12,426 nt of DNA from Betaproteobacteria bacterium (GTDB lineage: Bacteria; Pseudomonadota; Gammaproteobacteria; Burkholderiales; SG8-39). This document shows, in pieces, positions 1 through 7,041 of the stretch; the first letter of the stretch is position 1; each line of letters begins with the position of its first letter. The notes beneath the pieces were generated by a model. The model was not told the origin of the DNA and ran no database searches. It saw only the letters and a program-made list of their open reading frames with translations. The DNA is taken from contig JAFAGU010000297.1 in assembly GCA_019237595.1 (NCBI GenBank), positions 1 through 12,426 on the forward strand. Reading direction: 5' to 3'. The position numbers and the translations under genes were made by a program.

Positions 1-3
1 GAT

Positions 4-1215
4 CTAGCGATAGTCCCGAAGCGCCGGGATGGTCCAGAAAGGCATCGAGGCAAGCGCGATGAAAAAGAGCGCCACGCCGAACCCCGTGCCGTAGCCCCCG
101 GTCAGGTCGTGCAGCACTCCGCCAAGAAAGGCGCCGATCGCGGCGCCGACCGCATTGCTCGAGTAGATCGTCCCGTAGATCGTCGCGACGTGCGAGCCGG
201 CAAAGGCTCGGGCGCTTATCGCCGAGACCACGGGGCCGCGCGTCCCCATGCAAAGGCCGAAGATCGGCACGAAGAGCCCGAGCAGGATCATCGAAGGCGT
301 GAAGTTCAGGCCGACGAGGAGCGCCATTCCGATCGCCGTGCCGATGAAGCTCGCCGTGACCGCGGGACGGTAGCCGAAGCGGTCCGAAGTCCAGCCGCTT
401 CCCATGACGCTCAGCGCCGAGAGCATGCCGACCAGGCCGTAAGCGGTCGCCGCGGTAAGCGGCGAGAAACCGGCGTCGATGAAGAAGGCGACGAGCTGCA
501 CGATGACGGTGAACATGGAGATCGAAGTGCAGAAGAAAAGCTGCACGAGCCCCCAATAGAGCGGCGTGCGGATCGCCTTGCGCAGCGTCCAGCCCTCCTC
601 CCCGCCCGTGCCCGCCTTCCGATGCGGAAAGTCGGGATGACCCGCCGCGAAGCGCCGCCACGGCAGCGCGAGGACGATCGGCGTCGCGACGAGGACGAGG
701 ATGCCGAGCGCGCGGTAGGTGCTGCGCCAGCCCTGCGAATCGACCAGGTGCTGGGCGAGCGGCACGAAGACGATCGTCCCCACGCCCATCGCCGAGAAGG
801 CGATCCCGAGCGCGGTGGAAAGACGCTTGCGATACCAGCGGGAGAGCAGCGCCGAGCCCGGCACCATGCCGTTCAGGCTCACCCCGACGCCCACGAGCGC
901 GCCGACGAGGAGATAGAACTGGCCGAGCGTCGAGAGAGAGCCCGCGAAGAGAAACGCCGCAGCGAGGCTCGCCATCCCGGCGCCATAGACCCAGCGCGGC
1001 CCGAGGCGATCGAAGAAGAAGCCGACGAAGGGCGCGGTGAAGCCGTGCACGAGCAGGTAGATCGAATAGACGCTCGTCAGCTCCGAGCGCGTCCAGCCGA
1101 ACTCGCGCTCGAGCGGGCGCAGGAACACCGCGTACGTGTCGCCCAGCCCGCGCCCGAAGACGTTCAGGGCGAAGCACGCGGCGAGGACGGCGAGCGCGGT
1201 GCGGGACGGAGTCAG
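4..1215 (-). CDS. MFS transporter, monocarboxylate/oxalate-formate antiporter-like
   Basis: Predicted 403-residue inner-membrane secondary transporter with about 12 hydrophobic helices in two halves split by a charged loop near residues 187-215. The MFS motif A occurs after helix 2 (GFFFDRLGPR, residues 65-74) and again in the second half (GWTSDRFGYR, 274-283). A Gly-Thr-Arg-Gly-Pro stretch at 324-328 and the overall pattern resemble MFS_1 proteins annotated as monocarboxylate or oxalate/formate-type carriers; the substrate cannot be read from sequence. The reading frame stays open far upstream, but that part is a shadow of pncB. No in-frame ATG, GTG or TTG lies before helix 1. The best start is a CTG at 1215 that overlaps the pncB stop (CTGA, 4-base overlap), giving normal family length and suggesting translational coupling. 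An internal GTG near residue 30 would delete helix 1. The family is confident; the start and substrate are uncertain. Confidence 0.85.
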   Translation of the reverse strand: MTPSRTALAVLAACFALNVFGRGLGDTYAVFLRPLEREFGWTRSELTSVYSIYLLVHGFTAPFVGFFFDRLGPRWVYGAGMASLAAAFLFAGSLSTLGQFYLLVGALVGVGVSLNGMVPGSALLSRWYRKRLSTALGIAFSAMGVGTIVFVPLAQHLVDSQGWRSTYRALGILVLVATPIVLALPWRRFAAGHPDFPHRKAGTGGEEGWTLRKAIRTPLYWGLVQLFFCTSISMFTVIVQLVAFFIDAGFSPLTAATAYGLVGMLSALSVMGSGWTSDRFGYRPAVTASFIGTAIGMALLVGLNFTPSMILLGLFVPIFGLCMGTRGPVVSAISARAFAGSHVATIYGTIYSSNAVGAAIGAFLGGVLHDLTGGYGTGFGVALFFIALASMPFWTIPALRDYR

Positions 1216-2399
1216 GTCTTGTCGGCGGGCTCGAGGCCGAAGACCTGGCGCAGGTACGCGAGGTAGCCGGGGTCCTTGCTGACCGTCTTGCCCGGCGAGT
1301 CCGAGACCTTGGCAACGGGCTGGCCGTTGCACTCGGTCATCTTGATCACGATATTGAGGGCGCCGAAGCCGACGTCGTTGGTGAGGTTGGTGCCGATGCC
1401 GAACGCGGTGATCGCGCGCCCGTGGAAGCGCCGCGCGATCTTGATGGCGAGCGGGAAGTCGAGCTGGTCGGAAAAGATGAGCTGCTTCGTGCGAGGGTCG
1501 ACTCGGTTTCGCCGGTAGTGCGCGATGAGCTTCTCGCCCCAGTCGATGGCGTCTCCGGAGTCGTGGCGCGCGCCGTCGAAGAGCTTGCAGAAATACATGT
1601 CGAAGTCGCGCAGGAAGGCCTCGAGGCCGTAGGTGTCGGAGACTGCAATGCCGAGGTCCCCGCGGTATTCCTGCGCCCACTTGTCGAAGGCGAAGCGCTG
1701 CGAGTCGCGAAGCCGCGGCCCGAGCGCCTGGCACGCCTGGACGTATTCGTGCGCCATCGTGCCGAGCGGCGTGAGGTCGTTCCTCATCGCGAACCACACG
1801 TTCGAGGTCCCGGCCATGGACTGCGGCACCTCGCGCTTCAGCGTCTTGAGCACCTCCTCCTGCCACTCGAGCGAGAAGCGCCGGCGCGTGCCGAAGTCGG
1901 AAATCCTGAACTCAAGCTCGGGCTCGACCTGCCGCACGAGGTCGATCTTCGACCGTAGCCGGCGGCGGCCCTCCGCGAGGTCCGCGCCGCGATGCATGCG
2001 CCGGAAATAGACTTCGGAGACGACCGCGAGCACCGGGATCTCGTAGAGGATGGTGTGCAGCCACGGGCCGCGGATGACGATTTCGATGCCGCCCGTCTCG
2101 GCGTCGCTGCGCCGTGCCTCGAGGTACTTCTTGTTGAACTGGAAAAGGCCGAGGAAGTCGACGAAGTCCGACTTCATGAAACGCAGGCCGCGCAGGTAGG
2201 CGAGCTCGTCCTCGCCGAAGCGCAGGTCGCAGAGCGCGTCGAGCTCCCGCTGGATCTCCTCCAGGTGCGGGCGCAGGTCGACGCCCTCGGTGCGGCAGTG
2301 GAACTGGTATTCCACCTGCGCCCCGGGGAAATGATGCAGGACCACCTGCATCATCGTGAACTTGTAGAGATCGGTGTCGAGGAGCGACCGGATGATCAT
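1212..2399 (-). CDS. pncB: Nicotinate phosphoribosyltransferase
   Basis: Cytosolic enzyme of the Preiss-Handler NAD salvage route. It makes nicotinate mononucleotide from nicotinate and PRPP with ATP hydrolysis. The 395 residues match the length of enterobacterial PncB (about 400). The N-terminus carries LLDTDLYKFTMMQ (6-18), a hallmark of the family. SDFGTRRRFS (167-176) forms part of the phosphoribosyl-binding site. GTMAHE (213-218) contains His217, which corresponds to the histidine phosphorylated during catalysis in the Salmonella enzyme. FGIGTNLTND (residues about 335-344) is also conserved. The ATG at 2399 gives the expected N-terminus; only a weak ribosome site precedes it, and 21 bases separate it from the dinB stop, so it is probably cotranscribed with dinB. 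Its stop overlaps the start of the downstream MFS transporter, which may therefore supply a substrate related to NAD salvage (inference). Confidence 0.96.
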   Translation of the reverse strand: MIIRSLLDTDLYKFTMMQVVLHHFPGAQVEYQFHCRTEGVDLRPHLEEIQRELDALCDLRFGEDELAYLRGLRFMKSDFVDFLGLFQFNKKYLEARRSDAETGGIEIVIRGPWLHTILYEIPVLAVVSEVYFRRMHRGADLAEGRRRLRSKIDLVRQVEPELEFRISDFGTRRRFSLEWQEEVLKTLKREVPQSMAGTSNVWFAMRNDLTPLGTMAHEYVQACQALGPRLRDSQRFAFDKWAQEYRGDLGIAVSDTYGLEAFLRDFDMYFCKLFDGARHDSGDAIDWGEKLIAHYRRNRVDPRTKQLIFSDQLDFPLAIKIARRFHGRAITAFGIGTNLTNDVGFGALNIVIKMTECNGQPVAKVSDSPGKTVSKDPGYLAYLRQVFGLEPADKT

Positions 2400-2420
2400 C
2401 CGGGCCGCATTGTAAGTCCG

Positions 2421-3527
2421 CTAGAGGAGCAGCGCTTCGGAGGATGGCTCTTCAGAATGGCCGTCTTCGACGAGGCCGTGCGCCCCGACGCCGAGGAGGC
2501 GCACAGGCCGTCGTCCAGCTTCCGTGCGGGAAAGGAGCATCGCCGAGCGCTCGGCGAGCCTCGACGGGTCGCGCGTGGGCGGCTCCGCGGTGTGGCTGCG
2601 CGTCACGGTGGTGAAGTCCGAATAGCGCACCTTGAGGGTCAGGGTCCTCGCCGTGAGCGCCTTTCGCGCGAGCGAGGCCGCGACGCTCCTTGCCATGCCC
2701 TCGGTCTCGCTGCGGATGAGATCGGGATCGACGAGGTCCTCGGCATAGGTGCTCTCCTCGCTCACCGACTTCGTCGGCCGGTCGGGGCAAACCTCCCGCG
2801 GATCCTCGCCGCGCGCGAGCTGGCACAACCACTCGGCGAGGCTCCCGACCGCGCGATGCAGCCGGCCCTGGTCGACCGTGCGCAGGTCGACCACGCGCAG
2901 GACGCCGATGTCCTTCAGCTTCTTGGAGGTAACCGGGCCCACGCCCCAAAGCGCTTCCACCGGAAGCTTCTGCAGGAAGGCTTCGACCCGCTCCGGCGCG
3001 ATGACCGTCAACCCGTCGGGCTTGCGCCAGCCGGAGGCGATCTTCGCGAGGAATTTGTTGGGCGCCACGCCGGCCGAAGCGGTGAGTCCGGTTTGCTCGA
3101 GGATTCGCTTCTTCAACCGCCCCGCTACCGTGGCCCCCAGCGCTTCGCCCCACGCATTGGTGGTGACGTCCAAGTACGCCTCGTCGAGCGACAGCGGTTC
3201 GACGAGCGGCGTGCATTCGCGCAGGATCGAGAACACCTCGCGCGACACGGCCCGGTAGTGCTGGAAGTCGGGCCGCACGATGACGAGCTTCGGGCAGAGG
3301 CGGAGCGCCGTCGCCATGGGCATGGCCGAGCGCACGCCGAACTTGCGCGCCTCGTAGCTCGCCGCCGCGACGACGCCCCTCCCCTCGGGCCTGCCGCCGA
3401 CGGCGAGCGGCTGGCCCCGAAGGGCGGGATTGTCCCGCTGCTCGACGGACGCATAGAAGGCGTCCATGTCCAGGTGCACGATCTTGCGGACCTGGCCGGT
3501 TTCCCGCGATTGGACAATTTCCGGCAC
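2421..3527 (-). CDS. dinB: DNA polymerase IV (Y-family translesion polymerase)
   Basis: Y-family error-prone polymerase that extends primers past damaged bases. Catalytic acids are present: Asp20 in HLDMDAFYASVE (18-29) and Asp115-Glu116 in SLDEAYLD (113-120). Tyr25 sits at the steric-gate position that excludes ribonucleotides. The helix-hairpin-helix region (LWGVGPVTSKKL, 193-204) and the little-finger domain (about 250-346) follow. Intact catalytic residues separate it from ImuB, the inactive Y-family homologue. At 368 residues it is slightly longer than E. coli DinB (351), because of about 12 extra N-terminal residues from the GTG start at 3527. A later in-frame GTG at residue 17 would remove the first beta strand, so 3527 is preferred. 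The C-terminus (ending EALLL) shows no clear QxxLF-type clamp-binding peptide. The gene is divergent from lexA and abuts a LexA half-site, so SOS control is expected. Confidence 0.95.
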   Translation of the reverse strand: MPEIVQSRETGQVRKIVHLDMDAFYASVEQRDNPALRGQPLAVGGRPEGRGVVAAASYEARKFGVRSAMPMATALRLCPKLVIVRPDFQHYRAVSREVFSILRECTPLVEPLSLDEAYLDVTTNAWGEALGATVAGRLKKRILEQTGLTASAGVAPNKFLAKIASGWRKPDGLTVIAPERVEAFLQKLPVEALWGVGPVTSKKLKDIGVLRVVDLRTVDQGRLHRAVGSLAEWLCQLARGEDPREVCPDRPTKSVSEESTYAEDLVDPDLIRSETEGMARSVAASLARKALTARTLTLKVRYSDFTTVTRSHTAEPPTRDPSRLAERSAMLLSRTEAGRRPVRLLGVGAHGLVEDGHSEEPSSEALLL

Positions 3528-3539
3528 CTACTGTATATA
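3511..3539 (+). promoter_or_regulatory. Predicted lexA promoter (TGGACA-N17-TATATA)
   Basis: A -35 box TGGACA (3511-3516, 5 of 6 to consensus), a 17-base spacer and a -10 box TATATA (3534-3539, 4 of 6) point rightward. Transcription would begin about 7 bases later, at 3546-3547, which is the lexA ATG itself. The promoter lies inside the first codons of the divergent dinB and overlaps the LexA half-site. Seen directly by base matching; activity is inferred. Confidence 0.55.
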
Positions 3540-3548
3540 TTGCCATAT
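3529..3548. promoter_or_regulatory. Degenerate LexA (SOS) operator between dinB and lexA
   Basis: The left half TACTGTATATAT (3529-3540) is identical to the left part of the enterobacterial LexA consensus (CTGT-N8-ACAG), but the right half (TGCCATAT) lacks ACAG. It overlaps the predicted lexA -10 box and sits between two start codons 19 bases apart, so one site could repress both genes. The position and perfect half-site make autoregulation likely, but affinity may be low or the lineage's consensus may differ. Confidence 0.6.
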
Positions 3549-4176
3549 GGATGCCCTTACAGAGCGCCAGTCGGAGATCCTGAAGCTCATCCGCGAGCTC
3601 ACGGAAATCTCCGGCTACCCGCCCACGCGGGCGGAGATTGCCGAGCGCATGGGCTTCAAGTCCGTCAACGCCGCGGAGCAGCACCTTCGCGCCCTGGAGA
3701 AGAAAGGCGCCATCGAGATCGCCGAAGGCGCTTCGCGCGGCATCCGCGTGCGCGATGGCAAGCCCTCGTCCCGCCTCGGCCGGCTGATGGAGCTCCCGGT
3801 CGTCGGACGCGTGGCCGCCGGCAGCCCGATGCTCGCCGAGGAGCACGTCCAGGGCACCTACCAGGTGGATCCGAACCTCTTTACCCCGCGCGCAGACTAC
3901 CTGCTGCGCGTGCGCGGCATGTCCATGCGCGACGCCGGAATCCTCGAAGGCGACCTGCTCGCGGTCCACAAGTCCGATGAAGCGCGCACCGGCCAGGTGG
4001 TCGTCGCGCGGCTCGCGGATGAAGTCACGGTCAAGCGTTTCCGCCGGCGCGGGCACAGCGTCGAGCTGCTGCCGGAAAACCCCGATTTCGACCCGATCGA
4101 GGTCGACCTGCGCCGCGATCCGCTCACGATCGAGGGCATCGCGGTCGGCGTGATCCGCAACAGCAAGTACCTCTAA
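3547..4176 (+). CDS. lexA: LexA repressor, SOS regulator
   Basis: Transcriptional repressor of the SOS regulon, inactivated by RecA-stimulated self-cleavage. The 209 residues match the family (E. coli 202). The N-terminal winged helix-turn-helix (residues 1-70) includes PPTRAEIAERMGF (25-37) and GASRGIRV (61-68). The scissile Ala91-Gly92 bond lies in VGRVAAGSP. The S24-type peptidase domain has the nucleophile Ser126 in GMSMRDAGI and the general base Lys163 in DEVTVKR. All residues for self-cleavage are present. The ATG at 3547 aligns with the N-terminus of E. coli LexA (M-x-A-L-T-x-R-Q). No Shine-Dalgarno precedes it and the best promoter places the transcript start at the ATG, so the mRNA is probably leaderless. 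The gene is divergent from dinB. Confidence 0.97.
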   Translation: MDALTERQSEILKLIRELTEISGYPPTRAEIAERMGFKSVNAAEQHLRALEKKGAIEIAEGASRGIRVRDGKPSSRLGRLMELPVVGRVAAGSPMLAEEHVQGTYQVDPNLFTPRADYLLRVRGMSMRDAGILEGDLLAVHKSDEARTGQVVVARLADEVTVKRFRRRGHSVELLPENPDFDPIEVDLRRDPLTIEGIAVGVIRNSKYL

Positions 4177-4186
4177 ATATTCCACC

Positions 4187-4203
4187 CGGCCGTTTCGAGG
4201 CCG
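4187..4203 (+). other. Small hairpin downstream of lexA
   Basis: An inverted repeat CGGCC (4187-4191) / GGCCG (4199-4203) with a 7-base loop lies 10 bases after the lexA stop. It has no following T run, so it is at best a weak terminator or a transcript 3' end structure. Confidence 0.3.
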
Positions 4204-4210
4204 CGGCGCC

Positions 4211-4244
4211 ATTCCCCGATAGAATCGCGGCAGGGGAATCGGGG
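4211..4244 (+). repeat. Overlapping inverted repeats in the histidine kinase leader
   Basis: ATTCCCC (4211-4217) is complementary to GGGGAAT (4233-4239), and CCCCGAT (4214-4220) is complementary to ATCGGGG (4238-4244). The two 7-base pairs share the CCCC run and cannot form together. The elements straddle the -10 box and reach into the ribosome-binding site, so they could be an operator or a leader structure, or could be chance in GC-rich DNA. Confidence 0.35.
4220..4225 (+). promoter_or_regulatory. Predicted -10 box for the histidine kinase gene
   Basis: TAGAAT (5 of 6 to TATAAT) in the context GATAGAAT lies 32 bases before the kinase ATG. No good -35 box is visible at 16-18 bases upstream. 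The predicted transcript start is near 4232, giving a leader of about 25 bases. It suggests that the kinase has its own promoter rather than depending on lexA read-through. Confidence 0.4.
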
Positions 4245-4247
4245 AAG
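4241..4247 (+). promoter_or_regulatory. Ribosome binding site of the histidine kinase gene
   Basis: GGGGAAG lies 9 bases before the ATG at 4257. It is the clearest Shine-Dalgarno-like site in the window and fixes the kinase start. Confidence 0.6.
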
Positions 4248-4256
4248 TCCCACGCA

Positions 4257-6050
4257 ATGAATCGCTCAGGCACCGCCGAAGGCAGCGTCGCGGCCGGCAT
4301 CCGCGACCGCGCCGATCCGCGGCTCGTGCTCGCAGACCGCGTCGACCAGCTCTACGGCCAGATGTGGCTCGGCATCGTCGCGACCTTCGCCATCGGCGCC
4401 ATCGCGACGTTCGAGTTCTGGAACGACCGGCTGCGCGAGCTCGTGCTCTTCTGGTGGGGCCTCGTGCTCCTCGTCACGGCGGCGAGCGCGGGCCTGCTCT
4501 ACGGGTACCGGCGCAGCGCCGACCGCGCCCGCGATCCGGACCAGTGGCTCCGGTGGTTCGCAATCGCGGCGCTCGCGAGCGGCGCCAACTGGGGCTTCGC
4601 GGGCGCGGTGTTCTTCCCGTCCCACACCGACGAGCAGCAGGTGTTCCTCGCCTTCCTCCTCGCCGGCATGATGTCCGGCGGGATCCCGGTCTACGCGGCC
4701 TCCTGGCCGATCTTCGCCCTCTACGCGGCCGGCATCGTCGCCCCGTTCACCTACGTGCTCGCCACTTTCGGCAACCGCCTCTTCACGGAAATCGCGCTGC
4801 TCGTGCCGATGTTCTACGCGATCAACGTTGCGGTGGCCTACCGCCTGACGCAGGTCTTTCACTCGGGCTATCGCCTGCGTCACGCGTACGGCAAGCTCAC
4901 CGAGGACTACAGCGTGCTGAATCAGCGGCTCGAGCGCCAGCTCGGCGAGCTGGAGGAGGCGCGCCGCCAGGTCGAGGCGAGCGGCCGCAAGCTCGCGCTC
5001 TTCGCCGAGCGAGCGCCCATCGCGATCGTCGAGCTGGATCCCTCCGGCGTGGTCACCCAGGTCAATCCGGCCGCGGAGCTGCTTTTCGGCTTCGCCGCGG
5101 GCGAGATGCTCGGCGGAAACGTCAAGGAACGCCTGGTCCTGCCGGAATTCCGCAATGAGTTCGACCGGCAGTGGGCGCAGCTCATCACCGAGCGCGCGCC
5201 GATCTCGGGCCTGCGCATCCGCAGCCCCCGGCGAGACGGCTTGCAGGTGGTGTGCGAGTGGACGGTGACGCCGCTCGTCAACAACGAAGGGACGCTCATC
5301 GCAGTCATCGCGCAAGGACAGGACGTGACCCGCCAGCTCGAGGCGGAGCGGATGAAGAAGGAATTCACCTCAACCCTCAGCCACGAGCTCCGCACGCCGC
5401 TCACCTCCATCATCGGCTCGCTGCAGCTCATCAACTCGGGCGTCCTCGGCGATCTCTCGCAGGACATCTCGGAGCTGACAGCGGTCGCCGAGCGCAACGG
5501 CACCCGGCTCCTCGACCTCATCAACGATCTCCTCGACATCGAGAAGATCGAGTCGGGCAAGCTCACGCTCGTGCCGGAAGTCTTCAAGCTGGGCGAGCTC
5601 GTGCGCGAGTCGCTCGTCCTCAACAAGGCCTTCGGCGACCGCTTCAAGGTGCGCTTCGAGCTCAAGAGCCCGACCGAGACGGGCGCCGGCGAGCGCGCCG
5701 TGCATGCCGACCGGAAGCGCCTGCTCCAGGTGATGACCAACCTACTGTCCAACTCCGCGAAATTCTCCCCCGAAGGCGGCAGCGTCGACGTGACGTTGGA
5801 GGAAGCCGGGCCCATGCTGCGCGTGGGAATCCACGACCGCGGCCCCGGCATCCCGGAGAATTTCCGCGCGCGCATCTTCGGGCGCTTCGCCCAGGCCGAT
5901 TCGACGACGGCCCGGCACAAGGGAGGCACGGGCCTCGGCCTCGCGATCTCCAAGCGCCTGGTCGAGATGATGGAAGGCCGGATCGGCTTCGACCCGCGCG
6001 AGGGCGGCGGCACGACCTTCTGGTTCGAGCTTCCGCGCCACGCCACCTGA
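4257..6050 (+). CDS. Membrane-bound PAS-domain sensor histidine kinase
   Basis: Sensor kinase of 597 residues that autophosphorylates and passes phosphate to a receiver. The N-terminus has about six hydrophobic helices (roughly 36-54, 63-82, 100-120, 127-147, 150-170, 174-195) with only short loops, so it senses within or at the membrane rather than through a periplasmic domain. A coiled-coil stretch (about 212-245) leads into a PAS domain (about 245-355, beginning LFAERAPIAIVELD). The HisKA dimerisation domain carries His376 in SHELRTP. The ATPase domain has the N box (NLLSNSAKF, key Asn499), G1 (DRGPGI, 527-532), F box (FGRF, 541-544) and G2 (GGTGLGL, 556-562). It has no receiver of its own. 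The stand-alone receiver gene starts 19 bases downstream and is its likely partner. The stimulus is unknown. Confidence 0.95.
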   Translation: MNRSGTAEGSVAAGIRDRADPRLVLADRVDQLYGQMWLGIVATFAIGAIATFEFWNDRLRELVLFWWGLVLLVTAASAGLLYGYRRSADRARDPDQWLRWFAIAALASGANWGFAGAVFFPSHTDEQQVFLAFLLAGMMSGGIPVYAASWPIFALYAAGIVAPFTYVLATFGNRLFTEIALLVPMFYAINVAVAYRLTQVFHSGYRLRHAYGKLTEDYSVLNQRLERQLGELEEARRQVEASGRKLALFAERAPIAIVELDPSGVVTQVNPAAELLFGFAAGEMLGGNVKERLVLPEFRNEFDRQWAQLITERAPISGLRIRSPRRDGLQVVCEWTVTPLVNNEGTLIAVIAQGQDVTRQLEAERMKKEFTSTLSHELRTPLTSIIGSLQLINSGVLGDLSQDISELTAVAERNGTRLLDLINDLLDIEKIESGKLTLVPEVFKLGELVRESLVLNKAFGDRFKVRFELKSPTETGAGERAVHADRKRLLQVMTNLLSNSAKFSPEGGSVDVTLEEAGPMLRVGIHDRGPGIPENFRARIFGRFAQADSTTARHKGGTGLGLAISKRLVEMMEGRIGFDPREGGGTTFWFELPRHAT

Positions 6051-6069
6051 CCCGAGGTAGACTGCCTTC

Positions 6070-6459
6070 ATGCCGGCCCGGCCGCTCAGCAAGGTGTGCT
6101 ACGTCGAGGACGACGAGGACATCCAGCGCATCGTGCGCCTGTCCCTCGAGCGCGTGGGCAAGATGACCGTCGAGGTGGTGAGCGACCCGATGCAGGCGAT
6201 CGACGCCATCCGCGCCTTCGGGCCCGACCTCGTGATGCTCGACTGGATGATGCCGGGCATGGACGGGCCGACGCTCTTCCGCCGCATGAAGGAAACGCAG
6301 GACACCAGCGCCCTGCCCGTCGTCTTCATCACGGCGAAGGCATCGCAGACGGAGCTCGACGAGCTCACCAAGATGGGCGCGGCCGGCACCATCTCGAAGC
6401 CGTTCTCCCCCAAGGACCTGCCGGAGCAGCTGCGCGCGATCTGGGCGAAGCTGCCCTAG
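6070..6459 (+). CDS. Single-domain response regulator (CheY-like receiver)
   Basis: A 129-residue protein that is only a receiver domain. Phosphoacceptor Asp58 lies in VMLDWMMPGMDG (55-66). The acidic pair is Asp14-Asp15 (CYVEDDED), with Thr88 (FITAK) and Lys110 followed by Pro111 (SKPF). All residues needed for phosphorylation are present and there is no DNA-binding or enzymatic output domain. It must act by protein contact or as a phosphate shuttle. The gene follows the histidine kinase by 19 bases in the same direction, so the two probably form an operon and a cognate pair. It converges with the cytochrome b561 operon, whose last gene ends 21 bases away; no obvious terminator lies between. 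A role as intermediate toward the Hpt protein encoded at 9443-9748 is inference. Confidence 0.95.
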   Translation: MPARPLSKVCYVEDDEDIQRIVRLSLERVGKMTVEVVSDPMQAIDAIRAFGPDLVMLDWMMPGMDGPTLFRRMKETQDTSALPVVFITAKASQTELDELTKMGAAGTISKPFSPKDLPEQLRAIWAKLP

Positions 6460-6480
6460 GGCTTCTCGTTCAGCGTCCCG

Positions 6481-7038
6481 CTAGCTCTTCATGAGCCGTC
6501 GCGGGAGCATCGACCGAAGCACGCCGTCCTTCAAGACGAAGTGGTGGTAGAGCGCGGCAAGGGCGTGCAGGCCGGCGAGCCACATGATCGCGTCGCCGAG
6601 CCAGGTGTGCAGGTTGGCAAGCCAGGCGCCGAACGCGTGGGACTTTTCCACGGGTGGCGCGACTTGGAGGCCGCCGAGGAGCGTGAGCGGATGGCCTTCG
6701 AGCCAGGCGCCGCTCACGGCGGTGATCGGCAAGGCGAACATCAGCACGTAGAGTGCGCCATGGCCCGCTTTCGCCGCGACGCCTAGCCACGCGGGCATCT
6801 TCGGCGGATCGGGACGTTTCGCCACCGCCCGCCACGCCAGGCGCACGAAAGCAAGGATGAATACGCAAAGGCCCAGGCTTTCGTGCAGCTGCCGGTCGGC
6901 GTCGCGGGATGGGAGGTAAATCGCCTGCTCGGAGCCGCCGGGGCCGTAGATGAAAGCCACGAGAACGAGCACGGCAGTCAGCCAGTGCAGCGCCTGGGCG
7001 AGCGCGCCATAGCGCTCGGGCTCGGGCGAGGAAGCCAT
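6481..7038 (-). CDS. Cytochrome b561 family membrane haem protein
   Basis: Four-helix inner-membrane b-type cytochrome of 185 residues (E. coli CybB has 176). Hydrophobic helices fall at about 14-34, 52-71, 92-113 and 145-166. Histidines placed as haem ligands include His18 (QALHW), His52 (QLHESLG), His144 (NLHTWLG) and His158 (GLHALA), with a further HH pair at 165-166. E. coli CybB was shown to oxidise superoxide and reduce ubiquinone; other family members are electron-transfer subunits. It is the last gene of a four-gene operon: its ATG follows the stop of the receiver-Ser/Thr kinase gene by three bases, with AAAGG directly before the ATG. Placement of a redox membrane protein behind signalling genes suggests that redox state is either an input or an output of the pathway (inference). 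Confidence 0.93.
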   Translation of the reverse strand: MASSPEPERYGALAQALHWLTAVLVLVAFIYGPGGSEQAIYLPSRDADRQLHESLGLCVFILAFVRLAWRAVAKRPDPPKMPAWLGVAAKAGHGALYVLMFALPITAVSGAWLEGHPLTLLGGLQVAPPVEKSHAFGAWLANLHTWLGDAIMWLAGLHALAALYHHFVLKDGVLRSMLPRRLMKS

Positions 7039-7041
7039 CCT

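Noticed and set aside
1216..1866. Possible N-terminal extension of the MFS transporter
   Set aside because: The extra sequence is Arg/Ala-rich and comes from pncB read in another frame; pncB is intact and conserved there.
2421..3527. Identity as ImuB rather than DinB, given the nearby dnaE2
   Set aside because: Asp20, Asp115 and Glu116 are all present; ImuB lacks these catalytic acids and has a different C-terminal region.
3531..3562. CTGT (3531-3534) and ACAG (3559-3562) as a LexA palindrome
   Set aside because: The spacing between the half-sites is 24 bases instead of 8, and the second lies inside the lexA coding sequence.
1992..3980. 662-codon plus-strand open frame across dinB and into lexA
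   Set aside because: It has no recognisable domain and runs antisense to catalytically complete dinB, then out of frame through lexA. It is a GC-bias shadow.
6460..6480. Bidirectional terminator between the convergent operons
   Set aside because: Only 21 bases separate the genes, with no stable stem and T run.
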